Assembly: GCF_003096195.1 (NCBI RefSeq)
Contig: NZ_CP023004.1
Span: forward strand, 2,770,501-2,834,500
DNA from: Ereboglobus luteus
GTDB taxonomy: Bacteria > Verrucomicrobiota > Verrucomicrobiia > Opitutales > Opitutaceae
Direction: 5' to 3'
Length of the DNA: 64,000 bases
Below the pieces are notes generated by a model. That model was not told the DNA's origin. It searched no databases and saw nothing but the letters and a program-made list of their open reading frames with translations. The translations under genes and the position numbers were made by a program. Every line of letters starts with the position of its first letter. Position 1 is the stretch's first letter. Positions 1-9,924 of this stretch are shown here, piece after piece.

Positions 1-2718
1 CGTTGCCCTGCAGGTTTACGCGGGACACCCCCAATATGTGTATTACACCGCGATCATAGCCGGCCTGTATTCTTTGGTGCACCTGCCGTATCTCGGCCGG
101 CAATTCCGGCGCACGGCCCTCGGGCTTCTCGCATTGTATCCGATGGCCGTGCTGTTGTGCGCCGCGCAACTGCTGCCCGGGTATTGCGCCCTGTCCGAGA
201 CAGTGCGCTCCACGGGCGCGTCCTACGAATTCGCCTCGATGTTCAGCCTCAATCCCGAGAATTTGCTCACACTCTTCGCACCGTGGTTATACGGGGGGAT
301 GGGCAGATTGTATATTGGGGGCGTTGTTACCTTTGGGAGATGCAGTTGTTTTTCGGCATTTGCATGCTGGCGCTGGCGGCGCACGGCTTCGCGGGACTGA
401 GCCGCGCCAACCGCTGGCGCACGGGCATAGTGCTTGCCTGCGTGCTCGTCCTGGCGATGGGCGCCTATATGCCAATATATAAATTATTATATAAATACGT
501 GCCCTTTTACGGCGCGTTCCGGGGAACGTCGAAATTCATATATTTGTTCGGATTGTTCATGGCGATGCTCGCCGGTAACGGCATAAACCGCATGATTGTC
601 GAAAACGGGCGAAACTTCAGATTGGCCGTCGCCAGCTTTGCAATCGCCGGAATCATTCTGGGCGCCGGGTTGTTGATTAAAACGGGCGCGCTTGAAAATA
701 CGTGGCAGCGCACCTTCGAGGCGCTTGCCACTTCAAAACAGACCTATTTTCAAGCTTCCGTGGCGTTTGCCCAAATTCCCGACTTCAAGGACACTGCCCG
801 GTCGCTGACGGGCAATACGCTTATCGCCAATGGCGTGTGGCTTCTGGCCTTTGGCGCGTTGGTGCTCGGTCTGCGCCATCGCAGACAACTCGTTTGGGGC
901 GTCGGCGCGTGCGCGGTCATCAATCTCGGCGTATTCGCATGGAAATCGACAAGCGACTTCGAGGCGGCGAAGGCGATGCTTTTGCCCCCCGCCAGCCTCG
1001 CCAAAACAAACCCCGCGGAATACGCTCAAAACCTGCCCTACTTCGCCAAGGTGATACGGCAAAACCAAGGCGATTACCGCACGTTGAATTTCCCGCTTTC
1101 ATCGGCAAACATGTCATGGCGCGCGGAGGGCCTCTGGGGTTACGATCCCTCGGTGCTCAAGCGTTATGCCGAATACATGTATTTTTCGCAGGGAATCAAC
1201 CCCGACGAGGCGAGCCAGAATCCGCCGTTCCGCCAGCAATCCCCCCTGCTTAATATGTTTCGCCTGCGTTACGCTTTCATGCCGGACGGCAAGGTTGTTG
1301 ACATGGGCGAGCCGCTGACGCGCTTCCTTATCGTTTCCAAATATAAAGTGTTAAAGGAACGCGATCTGATTTTGAGCGAGATGACCAAGCCGGGTTTCAA
1401 TCCCAAGCAGGAAGTCATTTTGGAAAGCGAACCGAACCCTGTTCCGGACAATGAAAACGTCGCTTATACGGTCCGCCTTCTCGGCGTGACATCGGACAGC
1501 TGGACGCTTGAAATCATTTGCGACAAGGCGACCCTATTGCTGATGACGGACGCCTATGCGAAGGGCTGGAAGGCGACGACGCAACCCGGAAGCGTGCAAA
1601 CAAACTACGACGTCATGCCGGCCAACTACGCCATGCGCGCAATCCCGCTCGCACAAGGACGGCATGTGCTGAAACTGGAATACAAACAACCCGGGCTTGT
1701 CACCGGCGTGAAAATATCGTTGGCGACGACATTGCTGCTGGGCATCATCATCGGCGTGCCCGCGTTTCGCCGTCGATTGGATTTCTCCGTCAAGGAATCG
1801 ATCATTCACGCGAATATTGACGATCCTGATATTGAAACGGTCAAATGCGCGAATTGTGGCGGCGACGAAACCGGGCTGGTCTGTAAAAAACAAGTGCCTG
1901 GCGGTCGTGTATACAGCATGGTTCAATGCAAACGATGCGGCCTTGTTTATATAAATCCGCGCCTGACACAGGAGGCCATTCTGGCAACCTACAGAGATTC
2001 GGCCTATTTTCAGCGGGGAGAGGAGGATGTCACCGGATACAACGACTATACGGTTGATCGCGAGTTGCATGAGAATTTTTTCTCAAGCCAGTTGAACAGC
2101 ATCGAAAAACAGTTGCCCAAAAAAGGTCGGCTGCTGGATGTCGGATGCGCGTTTGGATATTTGCTGAACGAGGCGCGGCAGCGCGGCTGGCAGGTCACGG
2201 GCATAGAGCTTTCCGGCGGGGCTTTTCAGTATGCCAGAAATGAATTGAAATTGCTTGTGCATGACAAGCCGTTGCGGGAGTTGACATTTCCGCCGGCTTC
2301 ATTTGAAGCCGTTGTGATGGACGATGTGATCGAGCATTATGGCGATCCCGCCGCGGAAATTCGCGAGGTTGCGCGGGTATTGACAAAAGGTGGTGCTTTC
2401 ATGCTGCACACGCCCAACTATGCCAGCCCCTGGCGTTCCCTAATGGGAGAAAAATGGGTGCACCTCAAACCCGAGGAACATTTGTATTATTTTTCGCCGG
2501 CGACGCTTTCCGACATGCTGAATAAAAATGGATTTAAGGTTGTTTATGCGCGTGCCCGAGGCAAGGCGACCAATCTCGCCTATATCATAGGTGTGGCGAG
2601 AAAATTTCTTCCGGGGTTTGCGCGTTTGCTTGAAAAAACCATAGGCCGTCTTCCCATGGCCAAATGGGCATTTTCATTTCGTGGCGGCGGCATGGAAGTT
2701 CTCGCGATCAAAAAATGA
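1..2718 (+). CDS. YfhO-like membrane protein fused to zinc-ribbon SAM methyltransferase (5' partial, frameshifted)
   Basis: The gene enters from the left edge in frame 2 (ALQVYAGHPQ, a YfhO-like GHPQ stretch) and reading moves to frame 1 at a run of six G near 293-298. One extra G would give LYGGDGQIVYWGRCY. The polytopic part runs to about 1770 and ends in a last membrane helix followed by RRR. YfhO-family proteins are multi-pass membrane proteins linked to glycosylation of cell-surface polymers. Without a stop or an ATG, the frame continues into a zinc ribbon (CANC at 1846-1857, CKRC at 1927-1938) and a class I methyltransferase with motif I LDVGCAFG at 2131-2157 and a DDVIEHYGDP stretch. 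The methyltransferase resembles those acting on sugars or lipid-linked glycans. The fusion is seen directly; the surface-polysaccharide role is inferred. The frameshift may be a sequencing error. Confidence 0.8.
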   Translation, partial: RCPAGLRGTPPICVLHRDHSRPVFFGAPAVSRPAIPAHGPRASRIVSDGRAVVRRATAARVLRPVRDSALHGRVLRIRLDVQPQSREFAHTLRTVVIRGDGQIVYWGRCYLWEMQLFFGICMLALAAHGFAGLSRANRWRTGIVLACVLVLAMGAYMPIYKLLYKYVPFYGAFRGTSKFIYLFGLFMAMLAGNGINRMIVENGRNFRLAVASFAIAGIILGAGLLIKTGALENTWQRTFEALATSKQTYFQASVAFAQIPDFKDTARSLTGNTLIANGVWLLAFGALVLGLRHRRQLVWGVGACAVINLGVFAWKSTSDFEAAKAMLLPPASLAKTNPAEYAQNLPYFAKVIRQNQGDYRTLNFPLSSANMSWRAEGLWGYDPSVLKRYAEYMYFSQGINPDEASQNPPFRQQSPLLNMFRLRYAFMPDGKVVDMGEPLTRFLIVSKYKVLKERDLILSEMTKPGFNPKQEVILESEPNPVPDNENVAYTVRLLGVTSDSWTLEIICDKATLLLMTDAYAKGWKATTQPGSVQTNYDVMPANYAMRAIPLAQGRHVLKLEYKQPGLVTGVKISLATTLLLGIIIGVPAFRRRLDFSVKESIIHANIDDPDIETVKCANCGGDETGLVCKKQVPGGRVYSMVQCKRCGLVYINPRLTQEAILATYRDSAYFQRGEEDVTGYNDYTVDRELHENFFSSQLNSIEKQLPKKGRLLDVGCAFGYLLNEARQRGWQVTGIELSGGAFQYARNELKLLVHDKPLRELTFPPASFEAVVMDDVIEHYGDPAAEIREVARVLTKGGAFMLHTPNYASPWRSLMGEKWVHLKPEEHLYYFSPATLSDMLNKNGFKVVYARARGKATNLAYIIGVARKFLPGFARLLEKTIGRLPMAKWAFSFRGGGMEVLAIKK

Positions 2719-2742
2719 TGTTATGGTATATTTATAACATCA
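2715..2742 (+). terminator. hairpin at the stop codon of the YfhO/methyltransferase gene
   Basis: ATGATGTTAT at 2715-2724 pairs with ATAACATCAT at 2733-2742 around an 8 nt loop. The TGA stop lies inside the left arm. There is no strong T-run, so this may be a weak terminator or a 3' stabilising hairpin. Confidence 0.4.
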
Positions 2743-2837
2743 TTGGCTCATATCCTCGCCATCAATGATAAGATGTATTGCATGGTGCTTGTTCAAAAAA
2801 TCACGGTTATCTGTTATACGAGCCTGTCGATTTGCGG

Positions 2838-3275
2838 CTACAAATGCTCGATGCTCCACTCGACGCTTTTGTCCGGACCGATGGTCAGCCAGCCGAAGCT
2901 TGGAGGATGACCCCCGCGCGGCAGTGAAACGCTTCCGGGGTTCAGCCAGCGAATGCCGTCGATCACCTGGTCGCGCGGGATGTGCGTGTGCCCGTGCAGA
3001 AGAATGTCGCAATACTCACGCAGCAGGCCCGGGGGCGGCGCGTGGACAAGCTGGCAGCACACATCATGGATTTTGCGCCGGAGCGAGGTGGGCCACGGAT
3101 AAAAATCGCAGTTGCCCTGCACAACATGCAGCGGCGGGCCGATCAGCGAAAGCTCGTCGAGAATGGCGGGCGCGGAGACATCGCCGAGGTGCCAGATCTC
3201 ATCGGCGCCTTGGATGCGTTGCGGCAAATGCGGCGGGTAGCGGTCGTGTGTGTCGGATATGACGGCGATGCGCAT
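2838..3275 (-). CDS. YfcE/MJ0936-type metallophosphoesterase
   Basis: A 145-residue calcineurin-like phosphoesterase. The metal-binding motifs appear in order: DTHD near residue 8, GDVSA near 31, GNCD near 54 and GHTHIPRD near 94. GNCD in place of GNHD is usual for the MJ0936/YfcE subfamily. It lacks a signal peptide and membrane segments, so it is cytoplasmic. Family members hydrolyse phosphodiesters in vitro with two bound metals, but their cellular substrate is mostly unknown. It starts about 30 bp downstream of the rhomboid gene on the same strand, and the two may be co-transcribed. The length is slightly under the usual 155-180 residues. Confidence 0.88.
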   Translation of the reverse strand: MRIAVISDTHDRYPPHLPQRIQGADEIWHLGDVSAPAILDELSLIGPPLHVVQGNCDFYPWPTSLRRKIHDVCCQLVHAPPPGLLREYCDILLHGHTHIPRDQVIDGIRWLNPGSVSLPRGGHPPSFGWLTIGPDKSVEWSIEHL

Positions 3276-3292
3276 GGGTGGATGAAAGGAGT

Positions 3293-3316
3293 CGGGATGC
3301 AGGAGTCAGGAGGATG
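3293..3316. repeat. half copy of the GGAGTCAGG-type repeat
   Basis: Units of the form GGAGTC(A/G)GG recur between the phosphoesterase start and the end of the rhomboid gene. The same units build the arms of the elements at 13513-13620 and 38733-38840. The rhomboid stop codon lies within it. No right arm is visible. Confidence 0.55.
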
Positions 3317-4565
3317 AATCCGACGCTCCGGTCGCTGGATTTTTGTTTTTCCTTGGGAGTGTTTCGTATTTGAGCGCTTTGTTTGCCTGGTTGAAATTGG
3401 CGACAATTTGATTGCTGCGCTGCATGCATGTCGAGAGGTCGAATGCCCGGTCGTCCTTCAGTCGTGTGTTGAAGTCGGCCCAAGTTTGGCGGCTTTCATC
3501 CAAGGCCGTGATGAGGAGCTTTTGTCGTTTTGCTGTAATTTGATCGGGATTAAAACGCGGCGACGAGGTTTCCTCCAGAAGCTCTCGGTAGGTTGGGATG
3601 AGGCTGGAGTCGATCCAGTTGGCGAGCTCCCTTGTGTTGTTGTCGGAGGCAAACTTTTTCAGCACGCCATTGCGCGAGGTTCCAAGCGTGTTGAGCTTAT
3701 TGAGGATCGACGCCTCCTTCGTTCCCCACGCGAGCTCGTCGGTGACCGAATAGTTAAAACGCGGCGTGAGTTTTATGCCGCCAAAAATCAGCGCTGTGAA
3801 AAGCAGGCCCGCGAGGCCGAGCGTTTGCAGGCGGCGGATGCGGCGCAGGCTCAGGTTGAGCGGTTGCGCGAGCGCCGCGCCGAGAACGACGCCGCCCACA
3901 AAACCGCCGATGTGCGCCGCGTTGTCGATGCCCGTCACAGCGGCGCCGAAGGCGATGTTATAGACGGCGAATGTGGCGGTGCTTTTCATGATCGGCTTGT
4001 AAACGGTCGCGGGAAGACCGCTGCGCATCCTGAGCATGTAGCCGAGGATTGCGCCGAAGACGCCGAAGACCGCGCCGGACGCGCCCGCGCTCCATGTCTG
4101 GTCGCCGTGCCAGATGATGCTTGCGAAACTGCCCGAAAGCCCGCTGGCGAGATAGATGAGCGCGTAGATGAAGCGGCCCTGCAACTTTTCAAGAAACGCG
4201 CCCGCCTGATACAGCGCCCACATATTCACGGCGATGTGAATGATGCCGTAGTGCATGAACATGCACGTGAGAAGCCGCCACCATTCGCCGTTGGTCGTGG
4301 CCGCGCCGTTGTTCGCGCCGTATTTTATATAGACGAGCATCCCGTCCTCCGCGGGCATGAACCAGCCCGCGCCGAGAAAACCCATTACAACAAACACGAC
4401 AATGTTCAGCGCGATGATGATGTTCGTGACAGAGAAGCGCGGATTGTGGTGCGAGGAAACTTCCTGGAGTCGCTGGTAGAATTCAACGTGCCTGCGGTGT
4501 TCGGCGCGCGCGTGTGCGAGCTGCTCGGCGGTTGGTTCTGGAGGCGGATTGTGGCTGCTGTGCAT
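3306..4565 (-). CDS. rhomboid family intramembrane serine protease
   Basis: Rhomboids cleave transmembrane substrates inside the inner membrane. A short His/Pro-rich N-terminal segment precedes the first helix (IIIALNIVVFVVMGFLGAG). The family features follow: WWRLLTCMFMH with the HxxxN-like MHYGIIHIAVNM, the catalytic serine in GASGAVFG, and the catalytic histidine in AHIGGFVGGVVLG. After the last helix comes a soluble C-terminal tail of about 170 residues, rich in charged residues and longer than usual, with no family I recognise. I chose the ATG at 4565, which gives a normal cytoplasmic N terminus. An in-frame ATG at 4634 would add 23 residues. The gene lies 110 bp after hisD on the same strand. 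The substrate is unknown. Confidence 0.87.
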   Translation of the reverse strand: MHSSHNPPPEPTAEQLAHARAEHRRHVEFYQRLQEVSSHHNPRFSVTNIIIALNIVVFVVMGFLGAGWFMPAEDGMLVYIKYGANNGAATTNGEWWRLLTCMFMHYGIIHIAVNMWALYQAGAFLEKLQGRFIYALIYLASGLSGSFASIIWHGDQTWSAGASGAVFGVFGAILGYMLRMRSGLPATVYKPIMKSTATFAVYNIAFGAAVTGIDNAAHIGGFVGGVVLGAALAQPLNLSLRRIRRLQTLGLAGLLFTALIFGGIKLTPRFNYSVTDELAWGTKEASILNKLNTLGTSRNGVLKKFASDNNTRELANWIDSSLIPTYRELLEETSSPRFNPDQITAKRQKLLITALDESRQTWADFNTRLKDDRAFDLSTCMQRSNQIVANFNQANKALKYETLPRKNKNPATGASDSSS

Positions 4566-4675
4566 TGATGGGCTCGTTGCATAAGCGAGGCCGGGGCGCG
4601 CGGCAAATACCAAACCAATAAAAACCACGCGCAATGGCGCGGCTCAAATCCGTGACAACAGGCGGGCGAAAAAAA

Positions 4676-5968
4676 TCACGCGCGGATTTTTACCGAGCGG
4701 CCGTGGGCGTCGAGTTTTTCCATCGCGGCGAAGCGGCTCGTGACGTCATTGGCTTTTTTCACGCTCGCGGCGGCGTAGCGGACGATGCTTGTGCGGCGCA
4801 TGAAATCCGCCGTGCGCAGGCCGCTCGAGAAGCGCGCGGTGCGCGCGGTCGGGAGCACATGGCTCGGGCCTGCGGTGAAATCACCGAGCGCGGTCGGGGT
4901 GTGATTGCCGAGGAAGATCGCGCCGGCGGTCGTGATTGCGCGAAGGAGTTTTTTCTCGGCGGCGGGCTTGGTGATGATTTCGAGGTGCTCGGGCGCGACG
5001 TAGTTGGCGATGTCGGCGATCTGGTCGGGCGCGGGCGCTTCGATGGCGAGGAATCCGCCGGTCAGGACGGCCTGCGTTTTTTCCGAGCGGGCGATCAATT
5101 TGAGTTGTGATTGGATTTCCCCGGAAATGGCGTCGATGATTTTTTGCGAGGTGGCGACGAGGTAGATTTTTTCGCGGCCGGAGCCGTGCTCGGCCTGGGC
5201 GAGGAGGTCGGCGGCCACGAAGTCGGCGCGCGCGGTGTCGTCGGCGATCACCATGAGCTCGCTGGGGCCGGGGAGCGAATCGACGCCGACGGTGCCGAAG
5301 ACCTGGCGCTTGGCCTCGCAGACGTAGGCGTTGCCGGGGCCGAAGATTTTGTCGACGGCGGGAATGGTTGTCGTGCCGTAGGCCATCGCGCCGACGGCTT
5401 GCACGCCGCCGATGCGGTAAACTTCGTCGACGCCGGCGATGTGCAGCGCGGCGAGCAGGGAGGGGGAGACTTTGCCGGAGGGATCGGAGGGGGTGAACGC
5501 GGCGATTTGCGGGCAGCCGGCGATTTTCGCCATCGTGGCGGTCATGAGCACGGTGGAGACAAGCGGGACTTGTCCGCCGGGGATGTAGAGGCCGACGCGG
5601 CGGATGGGGTCGAATTTTTCGCCGACTTCCGCGCCGTGCTTGTTTTTTGCCGTCCAGTTTGCGGGGAGGTTTTTGCGATTGTAGGCGAGGATGTTCGCGT
5701 GCGCGGCCTCGATTGCCTTGCGCTCGGCGGCGGGCAGTTTTTTCGCGGCGTCGGCGATGAGCGTGGGTTTGACTCGGAATTCCTTGGCGCGGAGCTTGGC
5801 GCTGTCGAACTTGGCGGCGTAGTAGGATACGGCCTCGTCGCCGCGCGCGCGGACATCGGCGAGGATGGCGGCGACGCTGGCGGCGATTTCGGGCGAGGGC
5901 TCGGCGGCGCGGCAGAACGCGGCGAGTTCGTCGGCGAAGGTCTTGGAGGTGGCGGAGAGGGTTTTCAT
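4676..5968 (-). CDS. hisD: histidinol dehydrogenase
   Basis: HisD oxidises L-histidinol to L-histidine in two NAD-dependent steps, the end of histidine synthesis (EC 1.1.1.23), in the cytoplasm with Zn. The 430-residue product has the normal family length. Recognisable motifs include the substrate region RRVGLYIPGG, then IFGPGN, SLPGPSE, AEHGSGREK, the zinc and catalytic region APEHLEI, and AGPSHVLPT near the C terminus. The start MKTLSATS at 5968 is preferred because upstream in-frame codons fall in a palindromic repeat. No other his genes are nearby, so the pathway is scattered. It lies just downstream of guaA on the same strand, separated by the repeat element. Confidence 0.96.
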   Translation of the reverse strand: MKTLSATSKTFADELAAFCRAAEPSPEIAASVAAILADVRARGDEAVSYYAAKFDSAKLRAKEFRVKPTLIADAAKKLPAAERKAIEAAHANILAYNRKNLPANWTAKNKHGAEVGEKFDPIRRVGLYIPGGQVPLVSTVLMTATMAKIAGCPQIAAFTPSDPSGKVSPSLLAALHIAGVDEVYRIGGVQAVGAMAYGTTTIPAVDKIFGPGNAYVCEAKRQVFGTVGVDSLPGPSELMVIADDTARADFVAADLLAQAEHGSGREKIYLVATSQKIIDAISGEIQSQLKLIARSEKTQAVLTGGFLAIEAPAPDQIADIANYVAPEHLEIITKPAAEKKLLRAITTAGAIFLGNHTPTALGDFTAGPSHVLPTARTARFSSGLRTADFMRRTSIVRYAAASVKKANDVTSRFAAMEKLDAHGRSVKIRA

Positions 5969-5969
5969 A

Positions 5970-6085
5970 AATGCGGAATGCGGATTTCGGAGTGCGGAAT
6001 GAAGGGCGCGCAAGCGGTATGCGGGAAAGGAATGGGGCTATCTGGTTTGATAAATCCGCATTCCGAAACCCGCATTCCGCATTTT
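5970..6085. repeat. palindromic element, GCGGAATGCGG type
   Basis: The left arm at 5970-6001 is built from GCGGAAT-like units. The right arm at 6052-6085 is its near-perfect reverse complement, with roughly two differences over about 30 bp. The spacer is about 50 bp. The element fills the hisD-guaA gap and ends three bases before the guaA stop codon. Confidence 0.85.
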
Positions 6086-6087
6086 CC

Positions 6088-7635
6088 TCACTCCCACTCG
6101 ATCGTCGCGGGGGGCTTGGAGCTGATGTCGAGGACGACCCGGCTCACGCCGCGGACTTCGTTGGTGATGCGGTTCGAGATTTTTTGAAGGAGCTCGTTGG
6201 GGATCTTGGCCCAGTCGGCCGTCATGGCGTCGATCGAGTCAACGAGGCGCAGCGCGATCACGTCGGCGTAGTTGCGTTCGTCGCCGATCACGCCGACGGA
6301 TTTCACCGGCAGATACACGCAGAAGGTTTGCCAGATTTTGTAATAGAGGCCGGCGTCCATCATTTCATCCTGGAGGATGGCGTCGGCTTCGCGGAGGACG
6401 TCGAGGCGTTCCTTGGTGATGTCGCCGACGACGCGCACGCCGAGGCCGGGGCCGGGGAAGGGCTGGCGCCAGACCACTTCCTTGGGCAGGCCGAGCTTGG
6501 TGCCGACTTGGCGGACTTCGTCCTTGAAGAGCTGGCGGAGCGGCTCGACGAGCTTGAACTTCATGCGCTCGGGCAGGCCGCCGACGTTGTGGTGAGACTT
6601 GATCATGGCGGCGGGATTGCCGCCGATGGCCATCGACTCGATGACGTCGGGATAGATGGTGCCCTGGCCGAGGTATTCGATGCCTTCCCGGGTTTTGAGT
6701 TCGCGGACTTTTTTCTCGAAGACTTCGATGAAGGCGCCGCCGATGATTTTGCGTTTGCGCTCGGGGTCGTTGACGCCCTTGAGGCGCTTGAGGAAGAGTT
6801 GCGCGGCGTCGACGACGCGCAGGTCGATTTTGAAATGTTTGGCGTAGAGTTTCTCGATGTTTTGCGTTTCGTTTTTGCGCATGAGGCCGGTGTCAACGTA
6901 AACGCAGGTGAGTTGTTTGCCGATGGCCTTGTGGAGGAGCGCGGCGCACACGGAGGAATCGACGCCGCCGGAGAGGGCGAGGAGCACGCGGCCCTTGCCG
7001 ACTTGGGCGCGGATTTCGGCGACGGTTTGCTTGATGAAGTCGGCGGTGGTCCAGTTTTTCGGGGTGTTGCAGATGCCGAAGAGGTAGTTGCGGATGATGT
7101 CCATGCCGTGCTCGCTGTGCGAGACTTCGGGGTGGAACTGGATGCCGTAGAAGTTGCGCTTGGTGTCCTGCACGACGGCGAACTCGGAGTTCTCGGTGCG
7201 GGCGACGGCGGCGAAGCCGGGCGGGAGCGCGATGAGGCGGTCGCCGTGGGAATTCCAGACGCGGAGCTTGCGGGGGAGGCCGGCGAGGAGCGGGGATTTT
7301 TTGCGGATGGCGAGCGTGCCGAGTCCGTATTCGCGGTGTTTGCTGCGGGCGACTTTTCCGCCGAGGATCCTGCCCATGAGTTGCACGCCGTAGCAGATGC
7401 CGAGCACGGGGACGCCGAGCTCGAAGATGGCCTTGTCGGGCATCGGGGCGTTGGGGGCGAAAACGGAGCCGGGGCCGCCGGAGAGGATGATGCCGGTGAC
7501 GCCGTCGGCGCGAAGTGTCTCGGCGGGCGTGGCGAAGTGGTAGATCTTGGAGTAAACCTGGCACTCGCGGATGCGGCGGGCGATGACTTGCGTGTATTGT
7601 GAACCGAAATCGAGGACGGCGATGGTTTGGATCAT
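6088..7635 (-). CDS. guaA: GMP synthase (glutamine-hydrolysing)
   Basis: GuaA converts XMP to GMP using ATP and glutamine (EC 6.3.5.2). The 515-residue product has the full domain order. The class I glutamine amidotransferase comes first ([18 protein letters not shown], catalytic Cys in [19 protein letters not shown]). The ATP-pyrophosphatase with P-loop LSGGVDSSV follows, near residue 225. The C-terminal dimerisation domain ends in the conserved PPATIEWE. The start [13 protein letters not shown] at 7635 matches the family N terminus; upstream in-frame codons do not. It is transcribed divergently from the sodium symporter and is probably followed by hisD. Confidence 0.97.
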   Translation of the reverse strand: MIQTIAVLDFGSQYTQVIARRIRECQVYSKIYHFATPAETLRADGVTGIILSGGPGSVFAPNAPMPDKAIFELGVPVLGICYGVQLMGRILGGKVARSKHREYGLGTLAIRKKSPLLAGLPRKLRVWNSHGDRLIALPPGFAAVARTENSEFAVVQDTKRNFYGIQFHPEVSHSEHGMDIIRNYLFGICNTPKNWTTADFIKQTVAEIRAQVGKGRVLLALSGGVDSSVCAALLHKAIGKQLTCVYVDTGLMRKNETQNIEKLYAKHFKIDLRVVDAAQLFLKRLKGVNDPERKRKIIGGAFIEVFEKKVRELKTREGIEYLGQGTIYPDVIESMAIGGNPAAMIKSHHNVGGLPERMKFKLVEPLRQLFKDEVRQVGTKLGLPKEVVWRQPFPGPGLGVRVVGDITKERLDVLREADAILQDEMMDAGLYYKIWQTFCVYLPVKSVGVIGDERNYADVIALRLVDSIDAMTADWAKIPNELLQKISNRITNEVRGVSRVVLDISSKPPATIEWE

Positions 7636-7972
7636 GGGTGGCGTGTGGCGTTCGTGGGCGTTCTGTTTGTGTGGAAAAGCTGTGCAGATAATCGGGCTGG
7701 CGGGTGAACGGCAAGGGCGGAGTTTGTGTTGTTTGAAAATGCGGCCGGGCGGTCCTCCCTGCATTCCGCGCTCCTTCCCAATCAACCGAAGCAGGACGCA
7801 AGGACGTAATCCTTTTGGTCGAGATTTCTGTTCTCGCCTTGGCTTGGATTTTCCACATTTTTCGTGTTTTCATTTCGGCAACCGCCCACGAAGGCAGTTG
7901 CCGTTTACCTTAACAAACGCACACAAACCCACCAGCACCCACTCTCCGGATTCGCGTCCGGGCATAATCAAA
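7636..7972. other. divergent intergenic region guaA / sodium symporter
   Basis: This 337 bp region separates two divergent genes and must hold both promoters. I see no clear RNA, convincing short gene or strong hairpin. ORFs reading into it are extensions of guaA and the symporter. Confidence 0.5.
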
Positions 7973-9913
7973 ATGAGCACACTTGATATAGTCCTGTTCT
8001 TTGTCGCAGTTATCTCAGTCATTGGCTTTGGCACCTGGAAAGGCATTGCCAACAGCAAGAACGAGCCGAAAGGCGCCAGTTCCTACTTCCTCGCGGGGCG
8101 CGGGCTGACTTGGTGGCTTGTGGGATTTTCGCTGATCGCGGCGAATATTTCCACCGAGCAATTTGTCGGGATGTCGGGGCAGGCGGCCGACTGGCTGGGC
8201 CTGGCGATCGCGTCTTACGAATGGCTCGCGGCCGTGACGCTTGTGGTGGTGGCGTTTTTGTTTCTGCCGAAACTTTTGCGCGCGGGCATCTACACCGTGC
8301 CGGAATTTCTTGAGCACCGCTATGGCGTGCTTTCGCGGACAATCATGGCGATCGTGACCATGGTCATCCTCGTCGGCGTGCCGACGGCGTCGGTGATTTT
8401 TGCGGGCTCGAAAGTCATCACGGTGTTTTTCCAGGGCACGACGATTCTCGGGCTCGACATGGGGAACATCACCGTGTCGTGCTGGCTTATCGGAATAAGC
8501 GCGGCGGTTTATGTGTTTGTCGGCGGTTTGCGCGCGTGCGCGTGGACCGACTTGATCTGGGGCTCCGCGCTCATCGCGGGTGGCGCGCTCGTGCTCGTGC
8601 TCGCCCTCAGCGCCATCGGCCAGAAGGATCCCGCGGAACTGATCGTCACGAAGGTGGCCACGTCCGATGTGACGGTGGCGCAGCTCGCCGACGCGGGCCC
8701 GATCGAACGCCTCACGTTGCTCAATTCCGGCCCCGCGATGGCGGGCGAAAACGGTGCGGGCGGCAAATTCCACATGGTGCGTCCGGCGTCGGACCCGGCG
8801 GTGCCGTGGACGGCGCTGCTCATCGGCCTGTGGATTCCAAACTTTTTCTATTGGGGGCTCAACCAATACATCATGCAGCGGACGCTCGGCTCGAAGTCTC
8901 TCGCCGAGGGGCAGAAGGGCATCATGTTCGCCGCGTTTCTCAAGCTGCTCATTCCGTTTGTGGTGATCATTCCGGGCATTCTCGCGTTCAATCTCTACCA
9001 TGGCGATTTGCGTGAGCAGGCCGACATCAAGAACAGGCAGGTGCTGGTCGAGTTCCAGTCGGGCTCATCGGAGAAGGTGTTTCCGTTCACCGAAAACTTC
9101 GCGAAACGCGACACGGCGACGGCGCTGGCGCTTGTCTCGCACAACGCCGCGAAGGCGGGCGCGCCCCTTGAGGTTGGCGCCGCCTCGACTGCGACCGAGA
9201 TTTTTGCGGCCAACACAAACTTGGTGGCGGCGGCGAACAAGAAGGGCGTGAGTTCGGCGACAAAAATTGTCGGATACGACTATGACGCGGCTTACGGCAC
9301 GCTGTTGAAAAACCTGCTGAAACCGGGCTACACATGGTTCGTGCTTGCGGCGCTGTTCGGCGCGGTCGTGAGCTCGCTTGCGGCGATGCTCAACTCGGCC
9401 TCGACGATCTTCACAATGGACATCTTCCACAAGCTGGCGCCGCGAGCCAACGAGAAGGTGCTCGTGAACGTCGGCAAGGCCTGCACGCTGATTTTTGTTG
9501 GAATCGCGTGTGTCATTGCGCCGGGATTGGGCAGTCCGAAATACAACGGCATATTCACCTTCATCCAGGAATTCCAAGGCTTCATCAGCCCGGGCGTGCT
9601 CGGCGTGTTTTTGTTTGGATTTTTGGTGCACAAGGCTCCGCGTTATCTCGGCTGGCTCGGCATCGTCATCAACGCGGTGCTTTATGGCGCGCTCAAGGTA
9701 TTCACGCCTGAAATCGCGTTTCTCAATCGCATGGCGATCTGCTTCGGCGTTGTCATCGCGGTGCTTACGGTGTGCACGCTCGTGAATCCGCTGAAGGAGC
9801 CGGTGAAGATGCCCGTGAACACGGCGATCGCACTGGAGACCTCGCCCGGCGTGAAGAAAGTCGGCATCGGCATCGTGCTGCTCACAATCGTGCTCTACAT
9901 CATCTTCTGGTAA
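7973..9913 (+). CDS. sodium:solute symporter (SSS family, SGLT-like)
   Basis: A 646-residue inner-membrane transporter of the SSS family, which couples Na+ entry to uptake of sugars or other solutes. The first helix is at residues 4-22. Family features follow: SYFLAGRGLTWWLVGFSLIAANIS, then EQFVGMSGQA and YTVPEFLEHRYG. Two large extracytoplasmic insertions interrupt the helices, at residues about 220-275 and 350-440. Similar loops occur in SGLT-type bacterial members. The C-terminal helices end at IVLYIIFW. The start MSTLDIVLFF at 7973 places the first helix correctly; the frame is open upstream without a transporter-like sequence. The substrate is unknown; a sugar is plausible. A terminator follows. 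Confidence 0.93.
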   Translation: MSTLDIVLFFVAVISVIGFGTWKGIANSKNEPKGASSYFLAGRGLTWWLVGFSLIAANISTEQFVGMSGQAADWLGLAIASYEWLAAVTLVVVAFLFLPKLLRAGIYTVPEFLEHRYGVLSRTIMAIVTMVILVGVPTASVIFAGSKVITVFFQGTTILGLDMGNITVSCWLIGISAAVYVFVGGLRACAWTDLIWGSALIAGGALVLVLALSAIGQKDPAELIVTKVATSDVTVAQLADAGPIERLTLLNSGPAMAGENGAGGKFHMVRPASDPAVPWTALLIGLWIPNFFYWGLNQYIMQRTLGSKSLAEGQKGIMFAAFLKLLIPFVVIIPGILAFNLYHGDLREQADIKNRQVLVEFQSGSSEKVFPFTENFAKRDTATALALVSHNAAKAGAPLEVGAASTATEIFAANTNLVAAANKKGVSSATKIVGYDYDAAYGTLLKNLLKPGYTWFVLAALFGAVVSSLAAMLNSASTIFTMDIFHKLAPRANEKVLVNVGKACTLIFVGIACVIAPGLGSPKYNGIFTFIQEFQGFISPGVLGVFLFGFLVHKAPRYLGWLGIVINAVLYGALKVFTPEIAFLNRMAICFGVVIAVLTVCTLVNPLKEPVKMPVNTAIALETSPGVKKVGIGIVLLTIVLYIIFW

Positions 9914-9924
9914 GCGCGATAAAC

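Noticed and set aside
4734-7602. Long plus-strand Gly/Asp-rich and Glu-rich ORFs opposite hisD and guaA
   Set aside because: They mirror GC-rich codon use of strongly supported minus-strand genes and carry no domains or signal.
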